DNA of 64,000 nucleotides from Cinclus cinclus (taxonomy: Eukaryota; Chordata; Aves; Passeriformes; Cinclidae), in contig NC_085072.1 of the NCBI RefSeq assembly GCF_963662255.1, positions 2,298,001-2,362,000 on the forward strand. Reading direction: 5' to 3'. A program made the position numbers and the translations under genes. Positions 54,501-62,386 of the stretch are shown piece after piece (position 1 is the first letter of the stretch; the number at the start of each line of letters is the position of its first letter). The notes below the pieces were generated by a model. That model had not been told where the DNA came from. It did no database searches and saw only the letters and a list, made by a program, of their open reading frames with translations.

Positions 54501-57500
54501 GACAGAATGACACTGAATTTATACAGTGACACTGAATTTAGTGATACTGAATTGACAGTGACACTGAATTTACAGAATAATACTGAATTTACAGTTATAG
54601 AATTACACTGAATTGACAGAATGACACTGAATTTATACAGTGACACTGAACTTAGTGATACTGAATTGACAGTGACACTGAATTTACAGAATACTGAATT
54701 TACAGTTATAGAATTACACTGAATTGACAGAATGACACTGAATTTATACAGTGACACTGAACTTAGTGATACTGAATTGACAGTGACACTGAATTTACAG
54801 AATACTGACTTTACAGTTACAGAATTACACTGAATTGACAGAATGACACTGAATTTACAGTTGCTGACTGACACTGAAATTCAGTGACAGAATAACTCTG
54901 AAATTCATGGTTAAAGCATGAACTAAGTCCTGGCAAGTCTGAACCTCAGGCCACCCATATTTTGAGCCCAACCAAGCTTGCATCAATGATCTCAGAGGCC
55001 TTTTCCAACCTTAACAATTCTGAAATTCTGGGAATTCTCCATGTGCAGGGCAATTTCCATTGCTGCACTGTGGGATCAGCTGAATGTTTGGCATCTTTGG
55101 AGCCATCAGAGGAGCTGTCATCCACCCATCCCCTGGCAGGCAGGGTGGGATGCACTGAATGAACAATCTGTTTTAACCAGCTCAAAGGCTGCTACTGTGC
55201 TTATTGTCTCACTTAACCTCTCTCACCCCACTTTACTTGTCAAATCCTCCACGCTGGATGATCCACAGGGCTGCACAGGGGGCACAGGACAAAACAAATA
55301 AAGATATTATTGAAGTTCAGATTTACTCTGGCAGTGGAATATTGTACAGCCACGCAGGCATTTTTCCCACTGCTCCCTGATTTTCCACAGCTCTGAAAAT
55401 GCTGTTTGGTTTTTTGTTTTTTTTTTTTTTTTTTTTTTGCAGCTCTTTCATCTCCTATCTTGCAGCTCAGAGCAGTTTTATTTATCTTCACTGAGCTGCA
55501 ATCATGTGAAATACTCTGCTGCACAGGGGCTGCCCACATTATAAATGGGACATGTTTGCACCTCAAAAACACAAACTCTGCAAATATCACAGAGCACTCT
55601 TTGGAATCACGAGAGATCTTCAACACTCAGCCAGCAGAATGAGCACAGAGAGAAGATTCTCATCTAATGTTGTTGTTATAATCAAATATATATCAAATAT
55701 ATAAATGCATAATCAAATGTATATATCAAAATCAGATGTATATATCATATCCTCCAATGGTTTAGGTGGGAAAGGGCCCCAAAGCTCATCCAGTTCCATG
55801 GGCAGGGAAACTTTTCACCATCCCAGCCTGGCCTTGGACACTCCCAGCTCTCCCCAGTTCAATCCACTTCCTTCCAGGTATGATCTGAACCAGAAGACTG
55901 CAAATCCTTGAGGTAAAAATCAATATTTTTAACAACAGGAGAGCCTGGAGCCTGCTTGGTCTTTGCAGGAGCAGCCTCTGTGCAGGATGGAAAGAGTCAA
56001 GTAGAAATACACACATAAATAAAGAAAGAAAGAAATATATACACACACTGAGGCTGTAGTGAGGGAAAACCTTCCAGGAACTAAGGAAGCTTCCCCTGAG
56101 GGTTCCCCAGCCCTGGTGTGCACTGACACAACAAACAAAAATGGCTTTAATTAACTGCCAAAAGCCTGTGTTTTATGTCCCCTCCCTTGACAATATTGAA
56201 AGAAACACTTCACAAGAATTAAGTCCCTTTGGAAAGTCTCAGCATTTCCTGCTTCCTTTATTAATATTTCAATTTTTTTTGTTGTTTTGGAAAACAACAG
56301 GAAGCGCCCTTACCACTACAAAAAAATTAATTGCATTTTTGGGGGGAATTTCCCTGTAGAATCTGTTTGCCAAGCCCTAACTATATTTTGCTCAGTCGAT
56401 TAAATTTTTGCAGAAGAAAATACGATGAGACAAAAACTGCAAAAATAACCAGTGTGAAGTGGGGGAGTTGAGGATAAATCTGGTTCTGGGGGGGTGTCAG
56501 AGTCACAGGTGACAGGACAGGAGGGTTGGAAGGCTCAGCTGCAAAAAGAAGCTTAAAGAGCAGCAAATCAATTCCTCTTGGCAGAGTTTTAAGCTCCCTT
56601 TTGAAGCAGATCTAAACACTTAAGCCCAGCCTAAGGTGGGTCAGGCAGGGCAGGGCAGAGGCACTGCTGGGACTTGCAGGGCTCTGGCTTTGAGGTCATT
56701 AAAAATATCAGCAGGTACCAGGGGTTGCTTTAAAGGAGAAAAAGGTGTTCCCATCCCCTGCAGAATCCCTATTTTTTTGTTTGTTTGTTTTGCCATTTCC
56801 TCATGCCTAACATTCTGTTCCCTGCCTGTTGCAAGGATGCTGATGAAAAAAAAACAAAAAAACAACCAATTAATTTCAAAATAAAGCTTCAGGCTTTTCT
56901 CAGTGAATTACAATGATCCATTAGCCCTGGATTTTCTGATGTAATAAACACAGTCAAAGGAAAAGAAACTATATAATCAAACCACAGGAGAACTCCTGAG
57001 GATTTCAGCTGGGGCAGAGCACAGCTGGAGCTGGGCTAAGTGCACCCAGAACAGAGCAGCAGAAACCTCTCTGAGTCCCCCCATTTGTGCACAATTCAGA
57101 GGTGAGGATCAGCTGGGAGTCAGAGCCAGGAGCACTCTGCAAAAGAAACAAATCCCAGCGAGTTGGGCACCTGTGAGCCCAAAGGATGGGACGTTCCCAG
57201 TCAGAACCAGCTGCACCAAGCAGAACCCCATCCATGCCTTCCTCCCTGCTTAGCACAGAAAGGAAAACCAACTCTGCTGCTCCACATCCTCATCCATCCC
57301 AGTGCTTCTCCTCTCTCTCACCCATCCAAGAATAATTCCAAACCAGACTGAAGGAAGGGAGAACTGGATCCCCTTCCCACAGGATCAGCACCACCAGGAC
57401 CCCCCCCAGGGGCAGGACTCAGGAGCAGGAAGATTTTACCCCACATTTCCCCATGCCTTAAAGCACTGACAAAACTAAACCTCCCTTAATCCTAAAGCAC

Positions 57501-60500
57501 TTCACACAACCAGCGCTGCTCTGGCTCCTCCTCTTCCCAGAGGTAAAAAAATCCCCAACATTTTACCTAAGAACTCAAACTATGCTGCTTTGGAGGTGGA
57601 AGAATGAAATCACAGCCCCCCTTTCCCAGTGCCCGGGTGGGCAGCAGTGCCAGGATCCCTGCCTGGGGAAGCAGGGCTGTGCCCATGGCAGCAGCAGCAG
57701 CACATCCCTGCATTTTGGCTCCCTGAAATTGCTGCTGCTTCCCTGCCTCAGCCACCTGCAGCAGCTCAGGGCTGAGTCCACCCTGCCCTGCACACTGGCA
57801 AGTTGGAATTTCTCTGATTATAAATCTCCCTTCAATTCCCAGCAAGAGATCCATCAGCACTGGCGTGCCAGTGTGTGCTTCCAGTGGAAATGCAGATTAT
57901 TCCAGTCTGGAGATCCTCCAGTGAGTATCCTTCCACTAAATTCCCATCATTGTATTTACCCAAGAGCTGTGCCCAGGAATGCAGCACATGGCATTTCCTC
58001 CTTGAGTCACATTAATCAGGAATACTCTTTTAAATCAGCGTTTTTCTCACAGCTCCTGTCCCCCAGTACTCAGCACATCACGAGGTAAAAAGGAATTAAA
58101 TCTCAATTCTGTGCTGCACTTTGTTTTTTTTTTATCCCCTACACAAAGCTCTGCCCTCAAGCCTCATTAATACCCATCTGAGGGGGTTGTGAGACACTGA
58201 AAAAGGAGATCCAGAGCTGGAAATCCTTACCAAGGCCATTTATAAGCCTGGACAATGACAGATCAATGCAGCATCTGATCAGGCTGCTTAGAGAGGGTCT
58301 CTCCCTAACACCAACAACATGAAACAGAAATATCCCATCCACACTGAGCCCTGGATTCCTCCTGCTGCTCTCTGAACTCAGAGTAGCTCTCTCTAGAGAG
58401 GAAATGCTCCGAGTTCAATTAAAAATCACTTTTCCAGTTCCATAACCCTGGGCAGGGTGGTCACTCCTGTCTTAATTGAAGCAGCTTCTCCACCCACTTC
58501 TCTCAATAACCAGCTTCACCTTCAGTGAAGGATTTTGGATTTTTCTAAGTCAAGGCCTAATGATCCATCCTGCCAAGTTACTCTCCATTTTCACTGAAAA
58601 TTCAGATTTTTAACACCATTCTGGGAGGACAAAAGTGAAGGATGCCCAAAGGAAATAAAAATTAACCGGGGTTAAGAGCCATGATTTTCATCTGCTGCTC
58701 TGAAGTATTTTGAAACTGGAAACAAATCCAACAGTATGACATAAATCTGATGTAGGAAAAGGACACACAGTCTGGCATGAAATTCAGTATCAAAAAGCTC
58801 TTAGCATCTTGTAAAAAAACACTGACTCAGTGAAAAGCTTATGCAGGCTGAAATTGTAAGATGATAACAAAAAATGGAAGAGCTAAACACTCTTTTAGTT
58901 TGCACTAGTTTTGAAATTTTGTGTTTACAAGCTATTAAGTTCTTTCTCAGAAAATCCCTTTTCAGATGCAGAAGAAATCGAATTTGACACAATTTACCCA
59001 CAGACTACATTTGAAGCAACAGAGATATCCCAAAATATTTCCAGAGAATTGAGAGCACACATTTTTAATCCCCAACACGCTTCCTCTGCTTGCCCAAAAT
59101 CAGCGAGAGAAGCGTTTTTAGTTAGACAAGAGCATCACTTTGCCCTCTGTTCTGGGGATAATTATGAATAGAGCACATTGAAAATTACAGAAGCATGGAA
59201 TGGCTGGGGTGGGAAGGACCCTAAAGATCATCCAGGGGATGGGCAGGGACACTTTCCATTATCCCAGGCTGCTCCAAACCTCTGCTGGCCTTGGCCACTT
59301 GCAGGGATAGGGCAGCCACAGCTCTCCCCACTCTCACAGGGGAGAATTTCCCAAAAGAGATTTCAAAAAAGTCCCTAAATTCCTGTGAATCAGCCCCTTA
59401 CTGTGAAGTAGAACTGCTCAGTCTCCTGCTGGTTTGCCCTTCTCTTGGCAATGCTGGGTTTGCTCATGAACGTTTCGGACACCGTGGATTTCACAGACTC
59501 CATGGAGTTGCTGTACTGGAAGCAGTCAGAGACATCAAAGTCCTCTATGGTGACAATGTCCTGGATTGTCTGCAGCGTGGCCTCCATTGTCTTCTTCACC
59601 TGCCCAGCAAGGAGGGGAGAACTCAAAAACCTCAAGGTTTTATGTTGGAAGTAAACAACACAGGTAGTGAAGTCCCCTGGAGCACTTTGCTAATAAACAG
59701 ATATTACTGGTTTCACACCCTGTGTGCTGTAATTAATTCTGGCTCATTAACAGCACAGTCCATGCAAGCACAGAGCTGGCAGCACCCTGAACCTGCCAGG
59801 ACTCCGTGCCAGGATCACAGCTGTGATCTCACGGGCTGGGATCAGGAAGAGATGGGAAGAAATTTAACCTCAAAGCAAAGAAAGCTGGAACAAAGATTCT
59901 CTAATTGTCTTCTGCATCTACTGGGCATCAAATGTTAATTACAAACAGGACTCTGCTGCACTGTGCATCTCTACTGAAGGTCAGAATCAACTTTCTAAAC
60001 ATAAAAGGGGTTGCAAATTTTACCCCAAAGTTCCTGAACACAGAGGTGCAGAGATTAGATCCCCATTCCTGTCATCTTCTTCTCATCTTGGGTAGCCAAT
60101 TAAACAAAAATCACTTCAACTCAGGTTATGCAAAATCACTTCAAAACATTAAATTCCTCCTTTTCCCTTTGCTATCCAAATTCAATTTTGGCAACACAGC
60201 CTATCTTATCAAGTTAAGGATGGCAACAGAGATAGGGCGAGGTATTTTAAAGGATTCTCTTCTCTCCATACACCCAACTCTCCTGTGAGATCAACACAAC
60301 AATTAAAACAGAAGATGCTTTGGCCTTGAATTTTACCACAGGTGTTAATAAAAAAAGGATCACAACACCCAGATTCTTCCATAATCAGTGCTCAATAACC
60401 ACTGGAAGTGGCTAAGAGGGGTTGCTCTGGTTATTGACTGACCTCTTCATTTTCAATCTTCAGCGTGGACAGCCGGGACTGCAGCTGCTGACACCTCTGC

Positions 60501-62386
60501 ACCAGCTCACTCTGGACTGGCTGCTGGGCACAGAGCTGAGACTCCTGCAAGAGAAACAGCCCAGCAGAGCATGGCAATTACTCATTTATTGATCAGGCAC
60601 AAACGTTCTGTGAAGGGTGAACTTTAAAACTTGGTAAACCTGGATTTCTACCAGAGGAGAAGGTTGTGCCAAACTGCAATTCCCTCCCTGAGAGGACTGA
60701 ACAGCGAGCAGGAGATGATGGCAACATCAAACAAGAGCTGGGAAACATCAGCTGCTTTCAGTGATGTCAGCTCATCGTGTGTTTTGGGAAGTCTGGAGGT
60801 GCTTTCTCCTGTGTACTCAGATAAACCACACCAAAAATGAGGAATCTGGTTCAGTGCTCCAGCCTGGCATCCTGGGGTAGGGGCACAAGGGGCTGGGATT
60901 GCTCAGCTGAACCCCCTGCACAGGCACAGGTCACTCTTGAATGAATCCAGGGCAGCTGAAATAAAAAAGCACAGGCTGGGGACATGTCAGAGACACCAGA
61001 ACTCAGGTTCCCTGAGCTGCTCAGCAAGACTCATCCCACAGCATGAGCCAGCTTGTCCCTTTAGTTTTGTTCTGGGTTCTGTGTGTTTTTTTTTTCAAAA
61101 GAAAACACTGACCTCACTGCCTGAGGCTGTTTGTTCAGAGACTGAAATTGAAACTGGGGAGTTTTATCCCACCCGTGCACACACAGGATCACATATTTTG
61201 ATTTCATCTGCTGCGTGAGCACCATTGCAACAAGACCATCAACTGCATTTCTAAGCACTCCTCTGGCCTTGAGAAGCAGCAAGATAAATGGTTCAGTGAA
61301 TGGCAGCTGCTCCTGAATGAGACTCTGTAGGTAATTCCTTTTCTTCCCATGATCTTACAGCATCAGAAGCACAGAAAAATCCAGGAAAGGTCATTTGCAG
61401 TCTGAAGGTTTCACTTAAAACAGGAGAGACAAAAGAAGAGCCTGGAGCAGTGGCTGTAATTCCCAGCCCAAAAGAAGAGGCTGCCTGCAAGAGACCATTC
61501 TGTGCACGGGGGATAATCTGGAAATCCAACCCCCTGACCTAAATTGTCACACACTGCACTGCTGCCATTCAGAACTCTGTGTGTGTGTGACTTTCAACAG
61601 CTCCCAGCTGAGCAACCACACCTTGATAAACCCATAAAAGAGAGGGGTTTGTCCTGCCAAAAACGCAGAGTCCTCTGACAGCCCCTGCTCACAAGGAGGA
61701 TGCAAAAAGCATCACTGCAAAGCATTTGTGCTCTCAGGTTGCACACTCAAGATGCTGCAAAAAAAAAACAGCATTCAGGTTTCTTATATTTTTATATTTC
61801 CTTCCAATCTCAAAATTCAGTGGCTGTCTTGGGGACTAGGCTGCAGGTTGAAGGAAAGTGCTCCCTACTCACATTTAATATTAAACCTCATTAAGCATTT
61901 TCACCTCCAGTGAAGGATCAGGATCAGCTCAGATTTAACAGCAGCACTCACTCCTTTTTGGGGTTGCAAGGGACCCCTGGAGATCATCCAGCTCTGACAG
62001 CCAAAACAGAAAAATTCAGCCATGCCTGACATGATTCTCTGCTTAATCTTCACATCATCTCCCACCTCTCAGGCTCCCAAAAGAGGCAGCCCTGGAGGGG
62101 ATCAATTTATCAAAAACAAGGGTGATAAGCAGGCAGAGCTGCAGGAGGGACCCACACTGACCATGTCCCCCATGTGTGGCTGGAACTCGAACTTCATGGG
62201 GGGACAGAAGACGTTGTTGTACATCTCCATCAGCCTCTGCTTGTCACTGTTGGCATCCAGGTTCTCCACAGCGTTCTCAATGGCATCCAGCCCCTCGTGC
62301 TTGGACTGCTCCAGGTTCAGCTCGGCCGACAGGAACGTCCTCAGGGCTCTGTTGAGGCTGGCGTGGTAGCCCAGGTCACAGCACTG
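30141..62386 (-). CDS. SRGAP2: SRGAP2, SLIT-ROBO Rho GAP 2 (gene span, 16 exons, 5' part missing)
   Basis: SRGAP2 bends membranes through its inverse F-BAR domain and acts as a GAP for Rac1. It binds ROBO and other partners through SH3, and in neurons it controls migration and spine maturation. The 16 exons encode 795 residues plus stop, corresponding to about residue 278 to the end of the 1071-residue human protein. In order they give the distal F-BAR module, a linker, the RhoGAP domain with the arginine finger in GIFRVSG, the SH3 domain with WWEGR, and a Ser-rich tail ending DKSCTV. All borders are GT/AG and all phases agree; the summed length is divisible by three. SRGAP1 and SRGAP3 are excluded by the close match to SRGAP2 throughout and by the IKBKE neighbour. 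Exons before 62386 (about 277 residues) are outside the window. No disabling change is seen. Confidence 0.97.
30525..32885 (-). other. SRGAP2: SRGAP2 intron before the last exon
   Basis: Intron of about 2.4 kb. It contains one CR1 copy next to the upstream exon. The rest is A/T-rich with no coding signal. Confidence 0.75.
32432..32800 (-). repeat. CR1 LINE fragment (different subfamily)
   Basis: Reverse-order CR1 text: ggctggaagggacctctgga, then caacccactgctcaggcag, then cacgtccaggtgggtttggg and gagactccaggagctccct. The block set differs from the other copies here and matches the CR1 type with a longer 3' region. It ends about 85 bp from the SRGAP2 exon donor. Confidence 0.85.
32886..33213 (-). 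CDS. SRGAP2: SRGAP2 exon, Ser-rich tail
   Basis: It encodes [20 protein letters not shown] through [18 protein letters not shown] and [19 protein letters not shown]. It matches the human tail, with divergence around [12 protein letters not shown]. Several RxxS sites (RHSS, GRSKS) are possible phosphorylation or 14-3-3 sites (inference). The GAAG acceptor is less typical but its phase fits. Confidence 0.95.
33214..35370 (-). other. SRGAP2: SRGAP2 intron with an unexplained block
   Basis: Intron of about 2.2 kb. The part 33550-34650 lacks CR1 and has a 133-codon open frame on the plus strand (33732-34130). I do not recognise it; see findings. Confidence 0.6.
35371..35517 (-). CDS. SRGAP2: SRGAP2 exon after SH3
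   Basis: It encodes [20 protein letters not shown], then [19 protein letters not shown], matching human [20 protein letters not shown]. Donor GTAAGA, acceptor TTCTAG. Confidence 0.97.
35518..36106 (-). other. SRGAP2: SRGAP2 intron
   Basis: Intron of 589 bp; about half is a CR1 copy. Confidence 0.8.
35640..35930 (-). repeat. CR1 LINE fragment
   Basis: Reverse-order CR1 from a degraded 3' end (aaatcatcttgttccaaccc) through catgggcagggacatcttc and gggatggagcagccacag to ggccattcccccttgtcct. Confidence 0.9.
36107..36287 (-). CDS. SRGAP2: SRGAP2 exon, SH3 domain
   Basis: It encodes nearly the whole SH3 domain: [20 protein letters not shown] with the ALYDY-equivalent AKFDY, then [19 protein letters not shown] and [16 protein letters not shown]. 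The binding-surface residues W-W, P and Y are present. The only visible change from human here is L for V in FDYLG. Donor GTACGT, acceptor TCCTAG. Confidence 0.98.
36278..36620 (-). repeat. Tandem intron duplication, copy A (exon-bound)
   Basis: Starts inside the last 10 bp of the SH3 exon edge and runs into the intron. It is about 85-90% similar to the adjacent copy B by eye. It ends with two 20-21 bp copies of tttcattaaaatcaaaagg at 36581-36600 and 36601-36619. Confidence 0.9.
36618..36930 (-). repeat. Tandem intron duplication, copy B (with decoy splice acceptor)
   Basis: Repeats copy A, including ggctcacactct, so it contains ten bases of SH3 exon plus the splice acceptor (TCTTAG then AGTGTGAGCC on the minus strand). 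It also has aacagttcactgaacatct, gatgttgcactttatcct-like and gcacatttgtatttccaag-like blocks. It ends with tttcattgaaatcagaagg. Confidence 0.9.
36931..40482 (-). other. SRGAP2: SRGAP2 intron upstream of SH3, remainder
   Basis: Long intron. Apart from the pyrimidine tract at 39380-39545 I recognise no repeat family, gene or RNA. Confidence 0.7.
39380..39545. repeat. (TTTCC)n-type polypyrimidine tract
   Basis: About 165 bp consisting only of C and T on the plus strand, in tttcc/ttccc units. On the minus strand it is pure A/G. Stop-free frames on both strands are trivial results of the composition. Confidence 0.97.
40483..40562 (-). CDS. SRGAP2: SRGAP2 exon between GAP and SH3
   Basis: It encodes [20 protein letters not shown] then HHTSDD, matching human DSPHGETTSVEDSTQDVTAE. 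Donor GTACGG, acceptor TTGCAG. Flexible acidic linker. Confidence 0.96.
40563..43478 (-). other. SRGAP2: SRGAP2 intron
   Basis: About 2.9 kb without recognisable repeat families or genes. A short run of T lies at 42505-42518. Confidence 0.7.
43479..43703 (-). CDS. SRGAP2: SRGAP2 exon, RhoGAP C-terminal part
   Basis: It encodes [20 protein letters not shown] then [19 protein letters not shown] and [20 protein letters not shown]. The [11 protein letters not shown] motif is the conserved NLAVVFGPTLL-like block of RhoGAP domains. Tail part [13 protein letters not shown]. Confidence 0.98.
43704..44285 (-). other. SRGAP2: SRGAP2 intron
   Basis: 582 bp; the half near the upstream exon is a CR1 copy that ends about 65 bp before the donor. 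Confidence 0.8.
44022..44222 (+). repeat. CR1 LINE fragment
   Basis: Sense-orientation CR1: gaggtattaggaagaaatcc, ggcagagggtgcccagagca, cagtgcccaaggccaggctg, ending near cctgtccctgccatg. It lies opposite to the gene and close to the splice donor. Confidence 0.88.
44286..44391 (-). CDS. SRGAP2: SRGAP2 exon, RhoGAP middle
   Basis: It encodes [20 protein letters not shown] then [14 protein letters not shown], matching human [20 protein letters not shown]. The [12 protein letters not shown] helix is typical for RhoGAP. Confidence 0.97.
44392..45616 (-). other. SRGAP2: SRGAP2 intron
   Basis: About 1.2 kb with no recognisable repeat or gene. Confidence 0.7.
45617..45751 (-). CDS. SRGAP2: SRGAP2 exon, RhoGAP
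   Basis: It encodes [20 protein letters not shown] then [20 protein letters not shown] and IACV, nearly identical to human. The [17 protein letters not shown] segment is the second conserved RhoGAP block (KxYLRELPxPL type). Donor GTAAGT. Confidence 0.98.
45752..47630 (-). other. SRGAP2: SRGAP2 intron with a minisatellite
   Basis: About 1.9 kb. It holds a 39-40 bp minisatellite at 46084-46275 and A/T-rich sequence. No gene seen. Confidence 0.75.
46084..46275. repeat. 39-40 bp minisatellite, about 5 units
   Basis: Units contain catcacacacctggcccag followed by either gtaatgcaggg or tgatgcaaggg and acacacaga. Two unit types alternate. The array lies about 330 bp upstream of the acceptor of the RhoGAP exon at 45617-45751. 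Confidence 0.95.
47631..47708 (-). CDS. SRGAP2: SRGAP2 exon with the RhoGAP arginine finger
   Basis: It encodes [20 protein letters not shown] then NAFER. The Arg in GIFRVSG is the catalytic finger that enters the GTPase active site. Identical to human in this part. Donor GTAAGG, acceptor CTCCAG. Confidence 0.98.
47709..48897 (-). other. SRGAP2: SRGAP2 intron
   Basis: About 1.2 kb of A-rich intron; nothing recognisable. Confidence 0.7.
48898..48958 (-). CDS. SRGAP2: SRGAP2 exon, RhoGAP start
   Basis: It encodes [20 protein letters not shown], identical to human at every position I can compare. Donor GTGAGT, acceptor GGGCAG. Confidence 0.97.
48959..49608 (-). other. SRGAP2: SRGAP2 intron
   Basis: 650 bp with a short A/TA-rich patch at 48994-49032. 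Nothing else recognised. Confidence 0.7.
49609..49633 (-). CDS. SRGAP2: SRGAP2 microexon, 25 nt
   Basis: It encodes RSSTVRKQ, identical to the human RSSTVRKQ. The acceptor is TGGCAG and the donor GTAATT, and the phase fits both neighbours. It is a linker between the F-BAR module and RhoGAP. It is too short for any frame-based gene finder. Confidence 0.92.
49634..51322 (-). other. SRGAP2: SRGAP2 intron between two microexons
   Basis: About 1.7 kb. It holds one CR1 copy near its upstream end and A/T-rich sequence at 50180-50560. No gene seen. Confidence 0.75.
51085..51215 (+). repeat. CR1 3' end fragment
   Basis: Sense-orientation CR1 3' part: ggaagtgtcccaggccaggt, gaggtgtccctgccatggc, ccctcccaaaccactccatg, gattccatcctgtg. 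Confidence 0.85.
51323..51350 (-). CDS. SRGAP2: SRGAP2 microexon, 28 nt
   Basis: It encodes QRTDCALA (human QRTDCSLA), with split codons for Ser and Arg at its edges. Acceptor CCACAG, donor GTAGGT. Phase 2 end joins exactly to the next microexon (G CGC AGC). Confidence 0.92.
51351..53886 (-). other. SRGAP2: SRGAP2 intron
   Basis: About 2.5 kb with no recognised repeat family and no gene. Confidence 0.7.
53887..53971 (-). CDS. SRGAP2: SRGAP2 exon, F-BAR extension
   Basis: It encodes [20 protein letters not shown] then LLQKTLGE, identical to human. Helical part of the extended F-BAR module. Donor GTGAGT, acceptor CCACAG. Confidence 0.98.
54059..54890. repeat. AT-rich minisatellite on GTGACACTGAATTTACA
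   Basis: More than 40 short units based on gtgacactgaatttaca with variants (gaattgaca, gagactaaatttaca, gaattacac). There are higher-order repeats of about 110-115 bp in the part 54460-54860, where cagttatagaattacac recurs. The frames on the minus strand are repeat products. It begins about 87 bp upstream of an exon acceptor. Confidence 0.97.
54985..55034 (+). repeat. CR1 extreme 3' end remnant
   Basis: The short text tgatctcagaggccttttcc aaccttaacaattctg resembles the last bases of CR1 in sense orientation. Confidence 0.6.
55746..55862 (-). repeat. CR1 LINE fragment
   Basis: Reverse-order CR1: aatggtttaggtgggaaagg, then aaagctcatccagttccat, then catcccagcctggccttgga. Confidence 0.8.
59186..59372 (-). 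repeat. CR1 LINE fragment
   Basis: Reverse-order CR1: catggaatggctggggtggg, aaggaccctaaagatcatcc, gggatagggcagccacagct. It ends about 30 bp from the donor of the SRGAP2 exon at 59402. Confidence 0.85.
59402..59599 (-). CDS. SRGAP2: SRGAP2 exon, F-BAR extension (66 codons)
   Basis: It encodes [20 protein letters not shown] then [20 protein letters not shown] and [20 protein letters not shown]. Only I for V in IVTIED differs from human as far as I can tell. Donor GTAAGG, acceptor GGGCAG. Confidence 0.99.
59600..60442 (-). other. SRGAP2: SRGAP2 intron
   Basis: 843 bp without recognised repeats. Confidence 0.7.
60443..60544 (-). CDS. SRGAP2: SRGAP2 exon, coiled-coil helix
   Basis: It encodes [20 protein letters not shown] then [14 protein letters not shown], matching human [20 protein letters not shown]. 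Heptad-like helix of the F-BAR module. Donor GTCAGT. Confidence 0.98.
60545..62161 (-). other. SRGAP2: SRGAP2 intron
   Basis: About 1.6 kb. One short CR1 remnant at its upstream end. Nothing else recognised. Confidence 0.7.
61945..62005 (-). repeat. CR1 3' end remnant
   Basis: The text gttgcaagggacccctggag then atcatccagctctga matches the CR1 3' end in reverse order. Confidence 0.7.
62162..62386 (-). CDS. SRGAP2: SRGAP2 exon, F-BAR (75 codons); first exon in the window
   Basis: It encodes [20 protein letters not shown], then [20 protein letters not shown], then [20 protein letters not shown]. It corresponds to about residues 278-352 of human SRGAP2, with N for T in LDANSDK the only change noted. 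Donor GTCAGT, acceptor TTCCAG. Confidence 0.99.

Larger units (their letters stand above)
53972..59401 (-). other. SRGAP2: SRGAP2 intron, the longest complete one here
   Basis: About 5.4 kb. It holds a large A/T-rich minisatellite near the downstream exon, three CR1 fragments, a T tract at 55413-55439 and an AT-rich patch at 55675-55755. The part 56400-59180 has nothing I can name. Confidence 0.75.

Noticed and set aside
54401..54874. 157-codon frame with repeated [12 protein letters not shown]
   Set aside because: Translation of the AT-rich minisatellite; no start context, no homology.
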